Source of the DNA: Micromonospora coerulea
GTDB taxonomy: Bacteria; Actinomycetota; Actinomycetes; Mycobacteriales; Micromonosporaceae
Direction of reading: 5' to 3'
Assembly: GCF_016598485.1 (NCBI RefSeq)
Contig: NZ_JAEMUW010000016.1
Location: 110,635-174,634, forward strand
DNA: 64,000 nt
Below are positions 10,792 through 19,515 of the stretch, one piece after another (position 1 is the first letter of the stretch; the number at the start of each line of letters is the position of its first letter). The notes beneath the pieces were generated by a model, which had not been told where the DNA came from, made no database searches, and was given only the letters and a program-made list of their open reading frames with translations. A program made the position numbers and the translations under genes.

Positions 10792-11161
10792 TGATAACCG
10801 CCTCGAAAACGCTGTCGTCGGGAAGGCCGGCGGGAGTGGCGCGCGGCTCACGGACCTGCACCAGACTGCGGGCCACCAGGTCGCCGAGGAGGACTCGGAC
10901 GGTACCCACCGGCAGGTCGAGGTGGGCGGCGACCTCGGCCACGGACTGCATCCGCTGGCAGAGGCCGACGATGGCCATGTGCTCGGGGCCCAGCCCGGAC
11001 TCCGACCCCACGTCAGTCCGGGTCGCCATCACCAGGGAGATCAGGTCGAACGTGCCGGTGACCGGGCGGGCCCGGCCACGGGTCACCGCGTACGGGCGCA
11101 CCACCGGGCCCGCGTGGTCATCCACCCACTCGTGCTCCGCGGAGTCCCCCTGGCCGGTCAT
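10772..11161 (-). CDS. cvnC: Conservon DUF742 protein (CvnC)
   Basis: A 129-residue DUF742 protein. The family's winged-helix-like core is visible: V-R-P-Y-A-V-T-x-G-R near residue 20, and a helix pair with V-A-x-x-L-D-L-P-V-G-T-V-R-V-L-L-x-D-L. It lies third in the conservon and overlaps the roadblock gene by 4 bases (ATGA) and the GTPase gene by 20. In Streptomyces conservons, CvnC interacts with the sensor kinase and the GTPase; its biochemical role is unknown. Length is typical. Confidence 0.93.
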   Translation of the reverse strand: MTGQGDSAEHEWVDDHAGPVVRPYAVTRGRARPVTGTFDLISLVMATRTDVGSESGLGPEHMAIVGLCQRMQSVAEVAAHLDLPVGTVRVLLGDLVARSLVQVREPRATPAGLPDDSVFEAVINGLRAL

Positions 11162-11589
11162 CGCGTCGGGGTCTCGCCGGTCGACTGCTCGGGTGTCCGG
11201 GTCGGCGAGGCGACGAACTTGCCGACCCGGGTCACCAACATCGCCATCTCGTACGCGATCAGGCCGACGTCGGCGTCCTCGGTCGCCAGCACCGCCAGGC
11301 AGGCGTTGCGCCCGGCCGCCGTGACGAAGAGGAACGAGGACTGCATCTCGATGATCGTCTGCTGCACCTGGCCACCGCCGAAGCGTTTGCCCGCGCCCCG
11401 GGCCAGGCTCTGGATGCCGGCCGCCATCGCCGCCAGGTGCTCGCCGTCGTCCCGGCTCAGTCCCTTCGAGGCGGCCATCAGCAGGCCGTCAGTGGAGAGC
11501 GCCACGGCGTGTTCCGCCTGCTTCACCCGGCCGACCAGATCGTCCAGCAACCACGTCAGGTCCGCGCTTGAAGCCGTCTTCTGCGCCAC
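11158..11589 (-). CDS. cvnB: Conservon roadblock/LC7 protein (CvnB)
   Basis: A 143-residue roadblock/LC7-domain protein. The domain spans about residues 10-115, with the D-x-L-L-M-A-A-S-x-G-L motif, the G-G-G-Q-V-Q-Q-T-I-I-E strand and a final helix Y-E-M-A-M-L-V-x-R-V-G. Roadblock proteins act as GTPase-activating or scaffold partners of small GTPases such as MglA; here the partner is the CvnD-type GTPase downstream. The gene lies 93 bases after the kinase gene and overlaps cvnC by 4 bases. Confidence 0.94.
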   Translation of the reverse strand: MAQKTASSADLTWLLDDLVGRVKQAEHAVALSTDGLLMAASKGLSRDDGEHLAAMAAGIQSLARGAGKRFGGGQVQQTIIEMQSSFLFVTAAGRNACLAVLATEDADVGLIAYEMAMLVTRVGKFVASPTRTPEQSTGETPTR

Positions 11590-11682
11590 TCGTCGTCCTC
11601 TTCTCCCCCGGCTGGTGTCGCCGTTGCTCGTCTGCGCTCCGCCGTACCGGCCGGCACCGGGTGCCGCCCGGCCGGGTCGTCC

Positions 11683-14241
11683 TCAGGTCGCCGGCTCGTC
11701 GCCGGTGTCCGGCCCCGTTCCGCGGGTCGCCCCGCCCAGGAGTCGTGCTGCGTCGGTGCGGCCGCGCCGAGTTCCGCTCTGGTAGGAGCTCATCATCCGG
11801 CGGACCTGCTCCGGCGGACGCATCTCGTCGTCCTCCGGGTCAGCGTCCGACATGGACGGATCGTCACGCAGCTCCGGTGCGATGCTCGCCTGCCGGACCC
11901 GAACCGGCAGGCCGGAGTCGGTCCGGGCGGGTTCCGAGCCGGCGGCCGGTCCGTCGGCCACCGCCGCGGCGTGCGTCGGCGTCGGGGCGACGACGCCGTC
12001 CCCGAGGGACCGTCCGGCGGTGATCGGCAGGCCGGTAGGGAAGGTGGGGCCGTCCAGCCCCGGCGGCCCGGTCCGTCGCCTGGTACGAGCCGGCAGCCCC
12101 GACTCCGTGACCGGCGACTCGCCCGCCCCGTCCACGTCGGCCTCGTCGCTCTCGTCGGCCTCGTCGGCCCAAACGCGCACCGGGTCCGGCCGGGTCGGCG
12201 GCTCCTCCGACGTCGTCGCCGGACCCTCGGCCTCGGGGGTGGTCGGCTCGGCGAGCGCCACCGGCGCGCCCGGCTGCTCGCCGGTCGAGGCGGTCCGCCC
12301 GGGCGTGCTGTCCGCCGTGCCGCCACCCGCGCCGACCCGAAATCCGCCGGAGCTGATCGGGTCCGGGCCCTCGTCGGTGACCAGTTCCAGCGGGATCAGC
12401 ACCACCGCGGTCGTGCCGCCGTACGCGGACTCCTTGAGCTGTACCCGCACGCCGTGCCGCTCGGTGAGCCGGCTGACCACGTACAGGCCGAGCCGGGCGG
12501 CGTTGGCCAGGTTCAGCTCGGACCGGTCGACGATCCGGTGGTTCGCGGCGGCGAGGTCCTCCTCGTTCATCCCGAGGCCCCGGTCCTCGATCTCGATGGC
12601 GAACCCGTTGCCGACCAGTTGGCCACGCACCTCGATGGTGGTGTGCGGAGGCGAGAACGACAGGCCGTTCTCGATCAGCTCGGCCAGCAGGTGGATAACG
12701 TCGCCGACGGCCCGGCCGGCCAGCGACACCGGGCCCAGCGGCAGCACGTTGACGCGGGTGTAGTCCTCCACCTCGGCCACCGCGCCGCGGACCACGTCGA
12801 CCATCGGGACGTTGCGGCGCCACGCCCGGCCTGGGGCGGAGCCGGAGAGCACGATCAGGTTCTCCGCGTTGCGCCGCATCCGGGTGGCGAGGTGGTCGAC
12901 CCGGAACAGGTCCTCCAGCTCCTCGGCGTCGTGCTCGCGGCGTTCCATCGCGTCGAGCAGGGTCAGCTGGCGGTGCACCAGCGCCTGGGTACGCCGGGCC
13001 AGGCTGAGGAAGACCTCGCGGACGCTGCGGCGCAGCTCGGCCTGCTCGACGGCGGTCCGGATCGCGGTCTCCTGCACCGCGTTGAAGGCCTTGCCCACCT
13101 GACCGATCTCGTCGTCGCCGAACTGCAACGGCGGCGCCTCCCGGGCGACGTCGACCTCCTCGCCCCGGCCCAGCCGCTCCACGACCCCGGGCAGCCGCTC
13201 GTTGGCCAGCCGGAACGCGGCCTCACGCAGCCGTTCGAGCTGCCGGACCAGCGATCGGGCGGTGGTGATCGACACCACGATGGACGCGATGACGGCGAGC
13301 AGGCCGAGGCCGGCCGCCAGCACCATCCGGATGATGACGCCGACCGCGACCGGCGTCGCCCGCTGCACCACGTCGTCGCCGCCGGCGAGCACCACCTGAC
13401 CGGTCTCGCTGAGCGCGGACCCGATCGTGCCCTCCCAGGCGGCGACGGTCACCGGCACCCTGTTGTGGGCGCTCTGCATGACCCGGCTCTCCAGGTCGGC
13501 CAGCCGCACGTACGTCGGACCGGCCAGCATCCGCTCGTAGCGATCCTGGTCGGCGGCCGGGAGCCGGACGATGGACTGGCCGGCGGTGAATCGTCGGGCA
13601 CCCACCACCTGGGCGAACTGCGCCTGCTCGGCGGGGGTGATCCGGCCAGCCGCCAGCACGCCGGCGAGCAGCGCGTCCTCCTGGGACAGCAACTCGCGGG
13701 CCCGGTTCAGGCCGATCAGCGCCGCAGTGTCCTCGGCCACCTGCTCGTCGTCGAGGTTGCCCAGCGCGTCGTAGACCCGGTAGATCCCCTCGATCAGCCC
13801 GGTGAAGGCGACACCCGCGCCCGCCCGGTCGATGCTCTTGTTGTCGACCGCGGCCCGGGTCGCGGGAAGCTCACCCAGCCCGGTGATCAGCTCGTCGATC
13901 CGCTGGTGCAGCTTGTCCGCGCCGAAGAGACCGACCTGCCAGTTCCCCGTGGACTTCGCGAACTCCGTGGTCAACTCGTCGGTGCGCTGCCGGACCTGGG
14001 CCAGTTCGGACCGCCGTTCGTCCCCGGAGCGGCCGAGGTAGCTCAGCGACGTCCGGCGCTCAAGCTGCAACTGGAGCAGCAGCGGCTCGGTGGGGTCGAA
14101 GACCCTGCTGTCCAGCGCCTGCACCCCGAGCAGGTTGATCCCGTCCCGTACGGTCACCCACGCGGTGAAGGACCAGAGCGCGACCAGGGAAGCGAGCAGG
14201 GCAACAACCTTGGTACGCAGGTTTGAGCTGCGGAAGCGCAT
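11683..14241 (-). CDS. cvnA: Conservon sensor histidine kinase (CvnA), nitrate/nitrite-sensor-like
   Basis: An 852-residue membrane sensor and first gene of the conservon. Helix 1 is near residues 11-30. An extracytoplasmic helical domain of the nitrate/nitrite-sensor type extends to about residue 295, helix 2 is at about 298-325, and a HAMP segment follows. A four-helix region then leads to an HATPase domain with N-box E-L-I-E-N-G-L near 520, G-L-G-M-N near 560 and a G2 loop near 625. There is no clear canonical phospho-acceptor His box, and no response regulator is adjacent, as expected for CvnA. The last 200 residues are acidic, Pro/Thr/Ala-rich and probably disordered. A TTGAGT-17-TAGCGT promoter lies upstream. 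Confidence 0.93.
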   Translation of the reverse strand: MRFRSSNLRTKVVALLASLVALWSFTAWVTVRDGINLLGVQALDSRVFDPTEPLLLQLQLERRTSLSYLGRSGDERRSELAQVRQRTDELTTEFAKSTGNWQVGLFGADKLHQRIDELITGLGELPATRAAVDNKSIDRAGAGVAFTGLIEGIYRVYDALGNLDDEQVAEDTAALIGLNRARELLSQEDALLAGVLAAGRITPAEQAQFAQVVGARRFTAGQSIVRLPAADQDRYERMLAGPTYVRLADLESRVMQSAHNRVPVTVAAWEGTIGSALSETGQVVLAGGDDVVQRATPVAVGVIIRMVLAAGLGLLAVIASIVVSITTARSLVRQLERLREAAFRLANERLPGVVERLGRGEEVDVAREAPPLQFGDDEIGQVGKAFNAVQETAIRTAVEQAELRRSVREVFLSLARRTQALVHRQLTLLDAMERREHDAEELEDLFRVDHLATRMRRNAENLIVLSGSAPGRAWRRNVPMVDVVRGAVAEVEDYTRVNVLPLGPVSLAGRAVGDVIHLLAELIENGLSFSPPHTTIEVRGQLVGNGFAIEIEDRGLGMNEEDLAAANHRIVDRSELNLANAARLGLYVVSRLTERHGVRVQLKESAYGGTTAVVLIPLELVTDEGPDPISSGGFRVGAGGGTADSTPGRTASTGEQPGAPVALAEPTTPEAEGPATTSEEPPTRPDPVRVWADEADESDEADVDGAGESPVTESGLPARTRRRTGPPGLDGPTFPTGLPITAGRSLGDGVVAPTPTHAAAVADGPAAGSEPARTDSGLPVRVRQASIAPELRDDPSMSDADPEDDEMRPPEQVRRMMSSYQSGTRRGRTDAARLLGGATRGTGPDTGDEPAT

Positions 14242-14314
14242 TACACCGTCCCTGGCGTGGCCCGTGCGGATCGAGAGTCGGCGTGCCGCGACCTACACGC
14301 ATCGACCCCGGCGC

Positions 14315-14343
14315 ACGCTAGCAGTGTCACGGACGTCACTCAA
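14315..14343 (-). promoter_or_regulatory. Promoter of the conservon
   Basis: Read on the minus strand, TTGAGT and TAGCGT are separated by exactly 17 bases, about 75 bases upstream of cvnA. This gives the conservon its own vegetative-type promoter, separate from the terpene operon that ends just before it at 14354. Confidence 0.6.
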
Positions 14344-14353
14344 GCGTTCCTGA

Positions 14354-16000
14354 TCATGACGATAGCGTCCGGCGGCCGGTCGGCGCCGGCCCGGCCAGCT
14401 CGGGCCGGGCGGCGGCGAGATGCTGAGCGGCGACAACGGCCGAGCGGACGATGAGGACCGGAGCGTAAAGGTCCTTGTCGTGCCACAGTGGTGGGTCGTC
14501 CTGCCGGCCGGTCGTCGCGGACAGGTAGGCCACGCCCCGCCGCGCCGACTCGGCCACCCCGGGCCGCACCGGCCGGCTGACGCCGAGCAGCACGTGCAGC
14601 GCGTACGCGGTCTCCTCCCGACTGCCCGACCAGCGGCCCCACGACCCGTCGGCGCGTTGGGTGCCGACCACCCAGTCGACGGCCCGGTCCACCGACTCCG
14701 CCGCGACGGCGGCCGGCGCGTACCGGTCCAGCGCCATGACCAGGCACGAGGTGGCGTAGTACGGCGAGGCGTGCCAGCGGTCGCACCAGCGGCCGTCAGG
14801 GTGCTGCTGCTCCCGCAGCCAGCGGGCGAGGCGGAGCAGTCGACGGGCCGCGGGATCACCGTCGGCGGCGCTCCGGCCGGCATGCCAGCCGAGCGCCTCG
14901 AGCACGTGCGCGTTGGTGGTGACCGACCGGCCATCCTCCCCCGGCCAGGTGCAGAAGTGACCGTCCTGCTCGTAGCGGATCAGGCTGGCCGGGTGCACCG
15001 GGTGGCCGGCCCGGGCGAGCGCGTACAGCGTGACGGAGGTGGTGTCGGCGTCGGCCGGCAGCCCGGGTCCGGTCGGCGTGCCCTCCGGCCCGAGCGCCGC
15101 GGTCAGCTCGGCGATCAGGCTGGGCGCCGGACGGGCGCGCAGCCCCGCCCGGGCCAGGTTCGCCAGCACCCAGGACCGCTCGAAGACGGAGATCGGGGTG
15201 CAGCAGGGCACCGGCCCGTCGTGCCGCTGGACCGCCTCCTCCAGGTAGGCCACGCTCGGGTCGGTCGTGCCCCCCGGCTCGCCGAGCCAGGCGGCGGTGG
15301 CCGCGGGCGACGCGCCGACCGCGCCCACGACCGGTACGACGTCCGCGCGGTGCCGCGCGGCGGGCCCCAGCACCTCCAGGGCGTGCAGCAACTTCTGCGG
15401 CACGGGTCGACCGGCGGCGAGCAGTCCGCGCAGGGCGTCCAACCGCCGGCGGTCCATGCCGGCGGGCAGCAACAGGGGCGCCGTCGTGGGCAGCCACCGC
15501 GGGTCCGGCTGGTCGTCGAGACCGCGCAGGTGCCCGTTCACCGCGTCGACGAGGGTGGGCACGATCAGGTCGGCGGCGGGGGTGTCCGGCACCGACATCC
15601 GCAGGGCGGTACCGAGCCAACCGGAGAGCGCGGCCACTCCGCGCCGGGCGGCGGCGCGCAGCTCGTCCCGGGGCACCCCGGCGGGTCGGCCGGCCGCGAG
15701 GGTGCTCAGCAGGGCCTCGACCGCGCTCAGCGTGGGCACCAGCGCGTACCCCTCCGGCGCGCCCCAGCCGCCGTCGGCGCGCTGGTGGTCGACCAGGTGG
15801 CGCAGCCGCTGGTCGTGGCCGCGCAGCCAGGGTGCGAGGGTGACCAGCCGGCCGGTCTCGTACACCGAGGGGGTGAGCTGCCCGGCGGGCTGCCGGAGCA
15901 GGGCGGTGAGCAGGCCGTCCGCCGCGGTACGGTCCGGCGGGTCAGCACGGGCGGAGCGGCTGTCGTACTGGCGGGCATCGACCCACGGGGTGCTGGTCAC
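14354..16000 (-). CDS. Class II diterpene cyclase-like protein (DxDTT variant)
   Basis: A 548-residue alpha-barrel protein of the class II terpene cyclase/prenyltransferase-repeat family. QW-like repeats are visible: Q-R-A-D-G-G-W-G near residue 73, Q-H-P-D-G-R-W near 395 and Q-R-A-D-G-S-W-G near 455. The protonation motif is D317-A-D319-T320-T321, in place of the usual DxDD; the central Asp that acts as general acid is kept. Known relatives convert geranylgeranyl diphosphate (GGPP) to bicyclic labdane-type diphosphates. Its GTG start overlaps the class I synthase gene by 4 bases (GTGA), so the two are translationally coupled and probably work in sequence. Product unknown. It ends the operon. 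Confidence 0.85.
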   Translation of the reverse strand: MTSTPWVDARQYDSRSARADPPDRTAADGLLTALLRQPAGQLTPSVYETGRLVTLAPWLRGHDQRLRHLVDHQRADGGWGAPEGYALVPTLSAVEALLSTLAAGRPAGVPRDELRAAARRGVAALSGWLGTALRMSVPDTPAADLIVPTLVDAVNGHLRGLDDQPDPRWLPTTAPLLLPAGMDRRRLDALRGLLAAGRPVPQKLLHALEVLGPAARHRADVVPVVGAVGASPAATAAWLGEPGGTTDPSVAYLEEAVQRHDGPVPCCTPISVFERSWVLANLARAGLRARPAPSLIAELTAALGPEGTPTGPGLPADADTTSVTLYALARAGHPVHPASLIRYEQDGHFCTWPGEDGRSVTTNAHVLEALGWHAGRSAADGDPAARRLLRLARWLREQQHPDGRWCDRWHASPYYATSCLVMALDRYAPAAVAAESVDRAVDWVVGTQRADGSWGRWSGSREETAYALHVLLGVSRPVRPGVAESARRGVAYLSATTGRQDDPPLWHDKDLYAPVLIVRSAVVAAQHLAAARPELAGPAPTGRRTLSS

Positions 16001-16917
16001 AATGCTCCCCAGAAGTCGGCGGAGCGGTAGAACCCGCTGCTGAAGCCGATCTGCCGGGCCAGGTACCGGGCCTGCTCAGGGCAGCTGCGCTCCAGCGGGG
16101 CCAGCAGCTCCCCCGCCCGCGCCACCAGCTCGTCGATGCGGCGTTCCACCTGGCTCCGGTCGTCGACCAGCAGCAGGGCGTTGAGGTCCCCCCATCGCAG
16201 GTCCCGCTCGTACGTGCCGAGATCGTTGACGAGGCGCAGGATGCGCTGGACCTCGGCGCTGGCCTCGATGAGCGGGTCGAGGTGGGCGAAGGTGGCCGGG
16301 TCGCCGGAGTAGATCCAATGGGCGACGTTGACCACGGTGCAGGCCAGGTTGTCGGCGTTGTCCAGGTAGTCGTCGAGGCTCGGCAGCGCGACCGGGGCGC
16401 CGTCCGTCCCGGAGGCCTGCTTCCAGTCCCACTCCCGGGCCATGGCGTCGAGCACCTTGCGCAGCTCGGCCCGCCAGACGGGACGGAGATCGGGGAACGC
16501 CGCGACGGTGGCCAGTTCGTCGCGCAACTCCGCCAGGAAGCGGCCGAGCGGGTCATCCGCGGCGGGTACGCCGCCGTCGGCCACGGCCAGGCAGCGGACC
16601 GTGATCCGGTCGATCTCCGTACGGGAGGTGGCGACGTAGTCGACGAGCCAGTCCAGCGCGAAGCCCCAGAGCACGGCGCGGTTCGTGACCCGCAGTCGCG
16701 CGGCATCGCACCAAGGCGCGCCGAAGGCGATCGCCGCGGCGATGTTGCCGAACAGCGCCGCGTCGAACGGCCGGGCCGGGAAGAGCTCCGGGTACCCGGC
16801 CGCCAGCTCGGCGAGGTCGCGTTGCCCCCGCGCCGCCAGGGCCCAGATCCGGCCCTGCTCGGCCGCGACCCGCATCTGTTCGGGGACCACGTCGGTCAGC
16901 TGGGCGGACGGGGTCAT
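15997..16917 (-). CDS. Class I terpene synthase
   Basis: A 306-residue class I terpene synthase fold protein, which would ionise a prenyl diphosphate, here probably the bicyclic product of the neighbouring class II cyclase. The Asp-rich metal site is D89-W-L-V-D93. The second metal site is N231-D-L-G-T235-x-x-x-D239, an NSE/DTE-like triad in which Asp replaces the usual terminal Glu. Length is typical of single-domain bacterial enzymes. The ATG overlaps the P450 gene by 4 bases (ATGA). This arrangement resembles the Salinispora diterpene operon that I recall as making an isopimaradiene-type alcohol. No GGPP synthase gene is in the window. Confidence 0.87.
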   Translation of the reverse strand: MTPSAQLTDVVPEQMRVAAEQGRIWALAARGQRDLAELAAGYPELFPARPFDAALFGNIAAAIAFGAPWCDAARLRVTNRAVLWGFALDWLVDYVATSRTEIDRITVRCLAVADGGVPAADDPLGRFLAELRDELATVAAFPDLRPVWRAELRKVLDAMAREWDWKQASGTDGAPVALPSLDDYLDNADNLACTVVNVAHWIYSGDPATFAHLDPLIEASAEVQRILRLVNDLGTYERDLRWGDLNALLLVDDRSQVERRIDELVARAGELLAPLERSCPEQARYLARQIGFSSGFYRSADFWGAL

Positions 16918-18383
16918 GCGGTCCCGCCCAGGGCCGGCTCGAGCGTCACCTCCACCCGCTGCCGGGGGCGCAGCGCCGCAGCGACCTTGATCCCGGGCAG
17001 CTCCGGCCGGCGCAGCCGGAAGCGGTAGCGGCGCAGCACGGTGGCCACGATCAGCAGCGCCTCCAGGTAGAACAGGTGCATACCGAGGCACTGGTGCGGG
17101 CCCCCGCCGAACGGGAAGTGCGCGTACCGGTGCCGGCCGCGAACCCGCTCCGGCGCGAACCGGTCGGGGTCGAAGACCTCCGGCCGGTCCCAGAACATCG
17201 ACATCCGGTGGGTGATGAGCGGACTGACCACGATGGTCGACCCGGCGGGGATGCGGACGCCGCCCACCACGTCCTCCTCGACCGCCCGCCGGGGGAAGAG
17301 CCAGCCGATCGGATAGAGCCGCAGCAACTCGTCCAGGACCTGCCGGGTGTACCGCAGCTCCTTGAGATGGGCGCCGCGGATCGGCCCGTCGCCGACCACC
17401 CGGTCGATCTCCTCGTTCAGCTGGGCGGCGACCTGCGGGGCCGCCTCGAGGTGCGGCCAGAGCCAGGTGAGGACGCTGATGGTGGTCTCGGTGGTGGTGG
17501 CGACCATGGCCACGGTGTCGTTGCGGACCTGCCACTCGTCGAGCCGGCGGCCATCGGGCGTACGGCCGCGCCAGAGCGTCGCGATGACGTCGTCGCCGTC
17601 GTCGTCGGCGGTCTCCCGGGAGGCCCGGACGATGGGCAGCAGCAGGTCGTCGATGGTCTGGACGGCCCGACGGAAGCTCCGGTCACCGGGCATCGGCACG
17701 GCCAGCGGGGCCCACGGTACGGCGATGCGGGGCATCACCGACCAGGCGATGACGTCCTGCGCCTCCATGATCCGCATGGCGTCGGGCACCGAGATCTTGT
17801 CGGCGAAGAAGACCCGCATGATGGCCCGGCAGACGATCCGGGCCTGCTCGACGCCCATGTCGACCGGGCTTCCGGACCGGGCCGGCGCGTCCAGCTCGGC
17901 GACCGCGTCGTCGATCACCTCAGCCAGGGTGTCCACCAGCGAGTCGATCCGCCGGGCGGTGAAGAGGGGTTGCAGGATGTGCCGGCTGTCCGTCCAGTGT
18001 CGACCGTCGCTGAGGATCCCCTCGCCGAACAGCCGCTTGAGCGGTCGCCACTGGAGCCCGTCCCCAGCGCGCACGTAGTTGTCGGACCGCTCACGCAGCA
18101 CCCGTTGCAGGTGCTCGGGGTGGGTGACCAGGAAGGGCCGGAACGCGCCGAGGTTGAGTCGGACGACCTCCCCCCGGGACCGCTCGCCGCAGTCCACGAG
18201 CGCCCGGGCCGGATCCCGGAGCAGGCCGGGCAGGATCTGACGTAACGGCATCGAGTCCGCTCGCCGGGTACCGGCCTGCCTGGCTGCTGCTTCCACCTGC
18301 TGCGGGCCCCCTTCGGGCAACGGTTTGTGGTCGGACGACTGTGCCGAGTCACGGTCCCGGGAAGCATGACACCGTCCGAGCAA
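16914..18383 (-). CDS. Cytochrome P450 of the diterpene operon
   Basis: A P450 of up to 489 residues. The heme loop F-P-F-G-G-G-P-H-Q-C places the thiolate ligand at Cys432, the K-helix E-L-L-R is present, and the I-helix carries A-T-T-T-E-T-T in place of the usual AGxxT. As first gene of the operon, coupled to the terpene synthase, it probably hydroxylates the diterpene product; ferredoxin and reductase must come from elsewhere. The start is uncertain: 18383 keeps an L-P-E-G-G-P segment like the Pro-rich region of other P450s, while GTG 18296 (after AAGGGGG) and ATG 18251 are alternatives. The upstream 60 bases are unusually AT-rich, suggesting a promoter. Confidence 0.92.
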   Translation of the reverse strand: MLGRCHASRDRDSAQSSDHKPLPEGGPQQVEAAARQAGTRRADSMPLRQILPGLLRDPARALVDCGERSRGEVVRLNLGAFRPFLVTHPEHLQRVLRERSDNYVRAGDGLQWRPLKRLFGEGILSDGRHWTDSRHILQPLFTARRIDSLVDTLAEVIDDAVAELDAPARSGSPVDMGVEQARIVCRAIMRVFFADKISVPDAMRIMEAQDVIAWSVMPRIAVPWAPLAVPMPGDRSFRRAVQTIDDLLLPIVRASRETADDDGDDVIATLWRGRTPDGRRLDEWQVRNDTVAMVATTTETTISVLTWLWPHLEAAPQVAAQLNEEIDRVVGDGPIRGAHLKELRYTRQVLDELLRLYPIGWLFPRRAVEEDVVGGVRIPAGSTIVVSPLITHRMSMFWDRPEVFDPDRFAPERVRGRHRYAHFPFGGGPHQCLGMHLFYLEALLIVATVLRRYRFRLRRPELPGIKVAAALRPRQRVEVTLEPALGGTA

Positions 18384-18458
18384 TTTTCTCTAGACGGTGA
18401 AAGAAGAATTTTCGCAGTGGAAAGTTTTATAGTCCACAAAGGATGCCGTCGGGACAGC

Positions 18459-19376
18459 TCAACGGCGCAACTCCCGCCGGTACCGCCACTCGCGGCCGAC
18501 CACTCGGTAGCCCAGTCGGCGGTTGACGGCAAGCATCGCCTCGCTCTCGGCGTCGTTGCTGGTCACCGCGTGCCGATAGCCGGCGTGCCACGCCCGGCGC
18601 AGGCCGGCCAGCTTGACCGGACGCGCGAGGCCCATTCCGCGGTACGCGCGCCGGGTGCCGGTCATGCCCGACTGGTAGCGGTCCCGCCCGTCGGTCAGCG
18701 CAAAGCTGAACGCCACCACCACATCATCCACCAGCGCCACCGAGGTCAGTGAGCGATCCAGGTCCGGTCGATCCCAATAGGCGGCTCGCCAGTCGTCGTA
18801 GGAGATCTCGTCCATCCCCACCTCGCCGGGCTCGTCCCGGGAGACGTCAAGGTCCGCCGCGTAGAGAGCCTTCGGGTCGGCCAGCTCCGCCGCCGAGGTG
18901 AGCCGGACCCCGGACGGCGCCGGAACCTGCGGCAGCTCGGTCGCGGCCAGGTCGAGGTGGAGCAGCCGGGCCAGCCGGCCGCGCCGGTAGCCGCGCCGCT
19001 CGGCCAGGGCGATCGCCGCCGGATCGTCGGCCACCTTGGCGTACGCGGTCAGCACGCCCAGCCCCGCGAGCCGCTCCTCAGCGGCGGCCAGCAGCGCGGC
19101 ACCGGCGCCCCGGCCGCGGCGGTGCGGGTGCACGGTGACGTTGGCGAAGCCCAGCCCCGGCTCCGCGCTCTCGTGGAGCAGCCCGGTCCGCGCCACGCCC
19201 ACCAGCTCCCCGGCAGACTCGGCGACGAGCGCGGCATGACGCTCGGCCGCCGGCGCCGAGGTGGCCTGCCAGCCAAGCAGCTCCGGCGTGACCACCTGGT
19301 ACGGCGCGCCGGCCCGGAGCGCCGCCGCGGCGGCGCGGGCGTCGGCGGACCGGAAGGCACGGATGATGACGGCCAT
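18459..19376 (-). CDS. Tandem GNAT N-acetyltransferase
   Basis: A 305-residue protein with two GNAT folds. The first half has the acetyl-CoA loop V-H-P-H-R-R-G-R-G-A-G (Q/RxxGxG/A type) near residue 92. The second half carries a degenerate loop T-R-R-A-Y-R-G-M-G-L-A near 245, followed by the N-x-x-x-x-A-M-L-A-V-N-x-x-L-G-Y pattern typical of actinobacterial tandem GNATs related to mycothiol synthase. The substrate is unknown. The start at 19376 follows AAGGGTAGG. The 3' end lies just beyond the AT-rich P450 upstream region, on the same strand. Confidence 0.85.
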   Translation of the reverse strand: MAVIIRAFRSADARAAAAALRAGAPYQVVTPELLGWQATSAPAAERHAALVAESAGELVGVARTGLLHESAEPGLGFANVTVHPHRRGRGAGAALLAAAEERLAGLGVLTAYAKVADDPAAIALAERRGYRRGRLARLLHLDLAATELPQVPAPSGVRLTSAAELADPKALYAADLDVSRDEPGEVGMDEISYDDWRAAYWDRPDLDRSLTSVALVDDVVVAFSFALTDGRDRYQSGMTGTRRAYRGMGLARPVKLAGLRRAWHAGYRHAVTSNDAESEAMLAVNRRLGYRVVGREWRYRRELRR

Positions 19377-19515
19377 CGCCGGCAACCTACCCTTGCGCCA
19401 CCACGCCCGAGCACCCCGCCACCGGATACCGTCGGGCGTCGGCGCCGCCCGGTTCGGGGCGTGCCGGCGGGGAGAACGTGGGCGTGTCCGGGCGGCCTGT
19501 GCCAGGCTCATGGGC

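Noticed and set aside
14354..16000. The class II cyclase as a pseudogene because of the missing DxDD Asp
   Set aside because: The frame is intact, the QW repeats and acid Asp remain, and the gene is translationally coupled to intact partners, so a functional variant is more likely.
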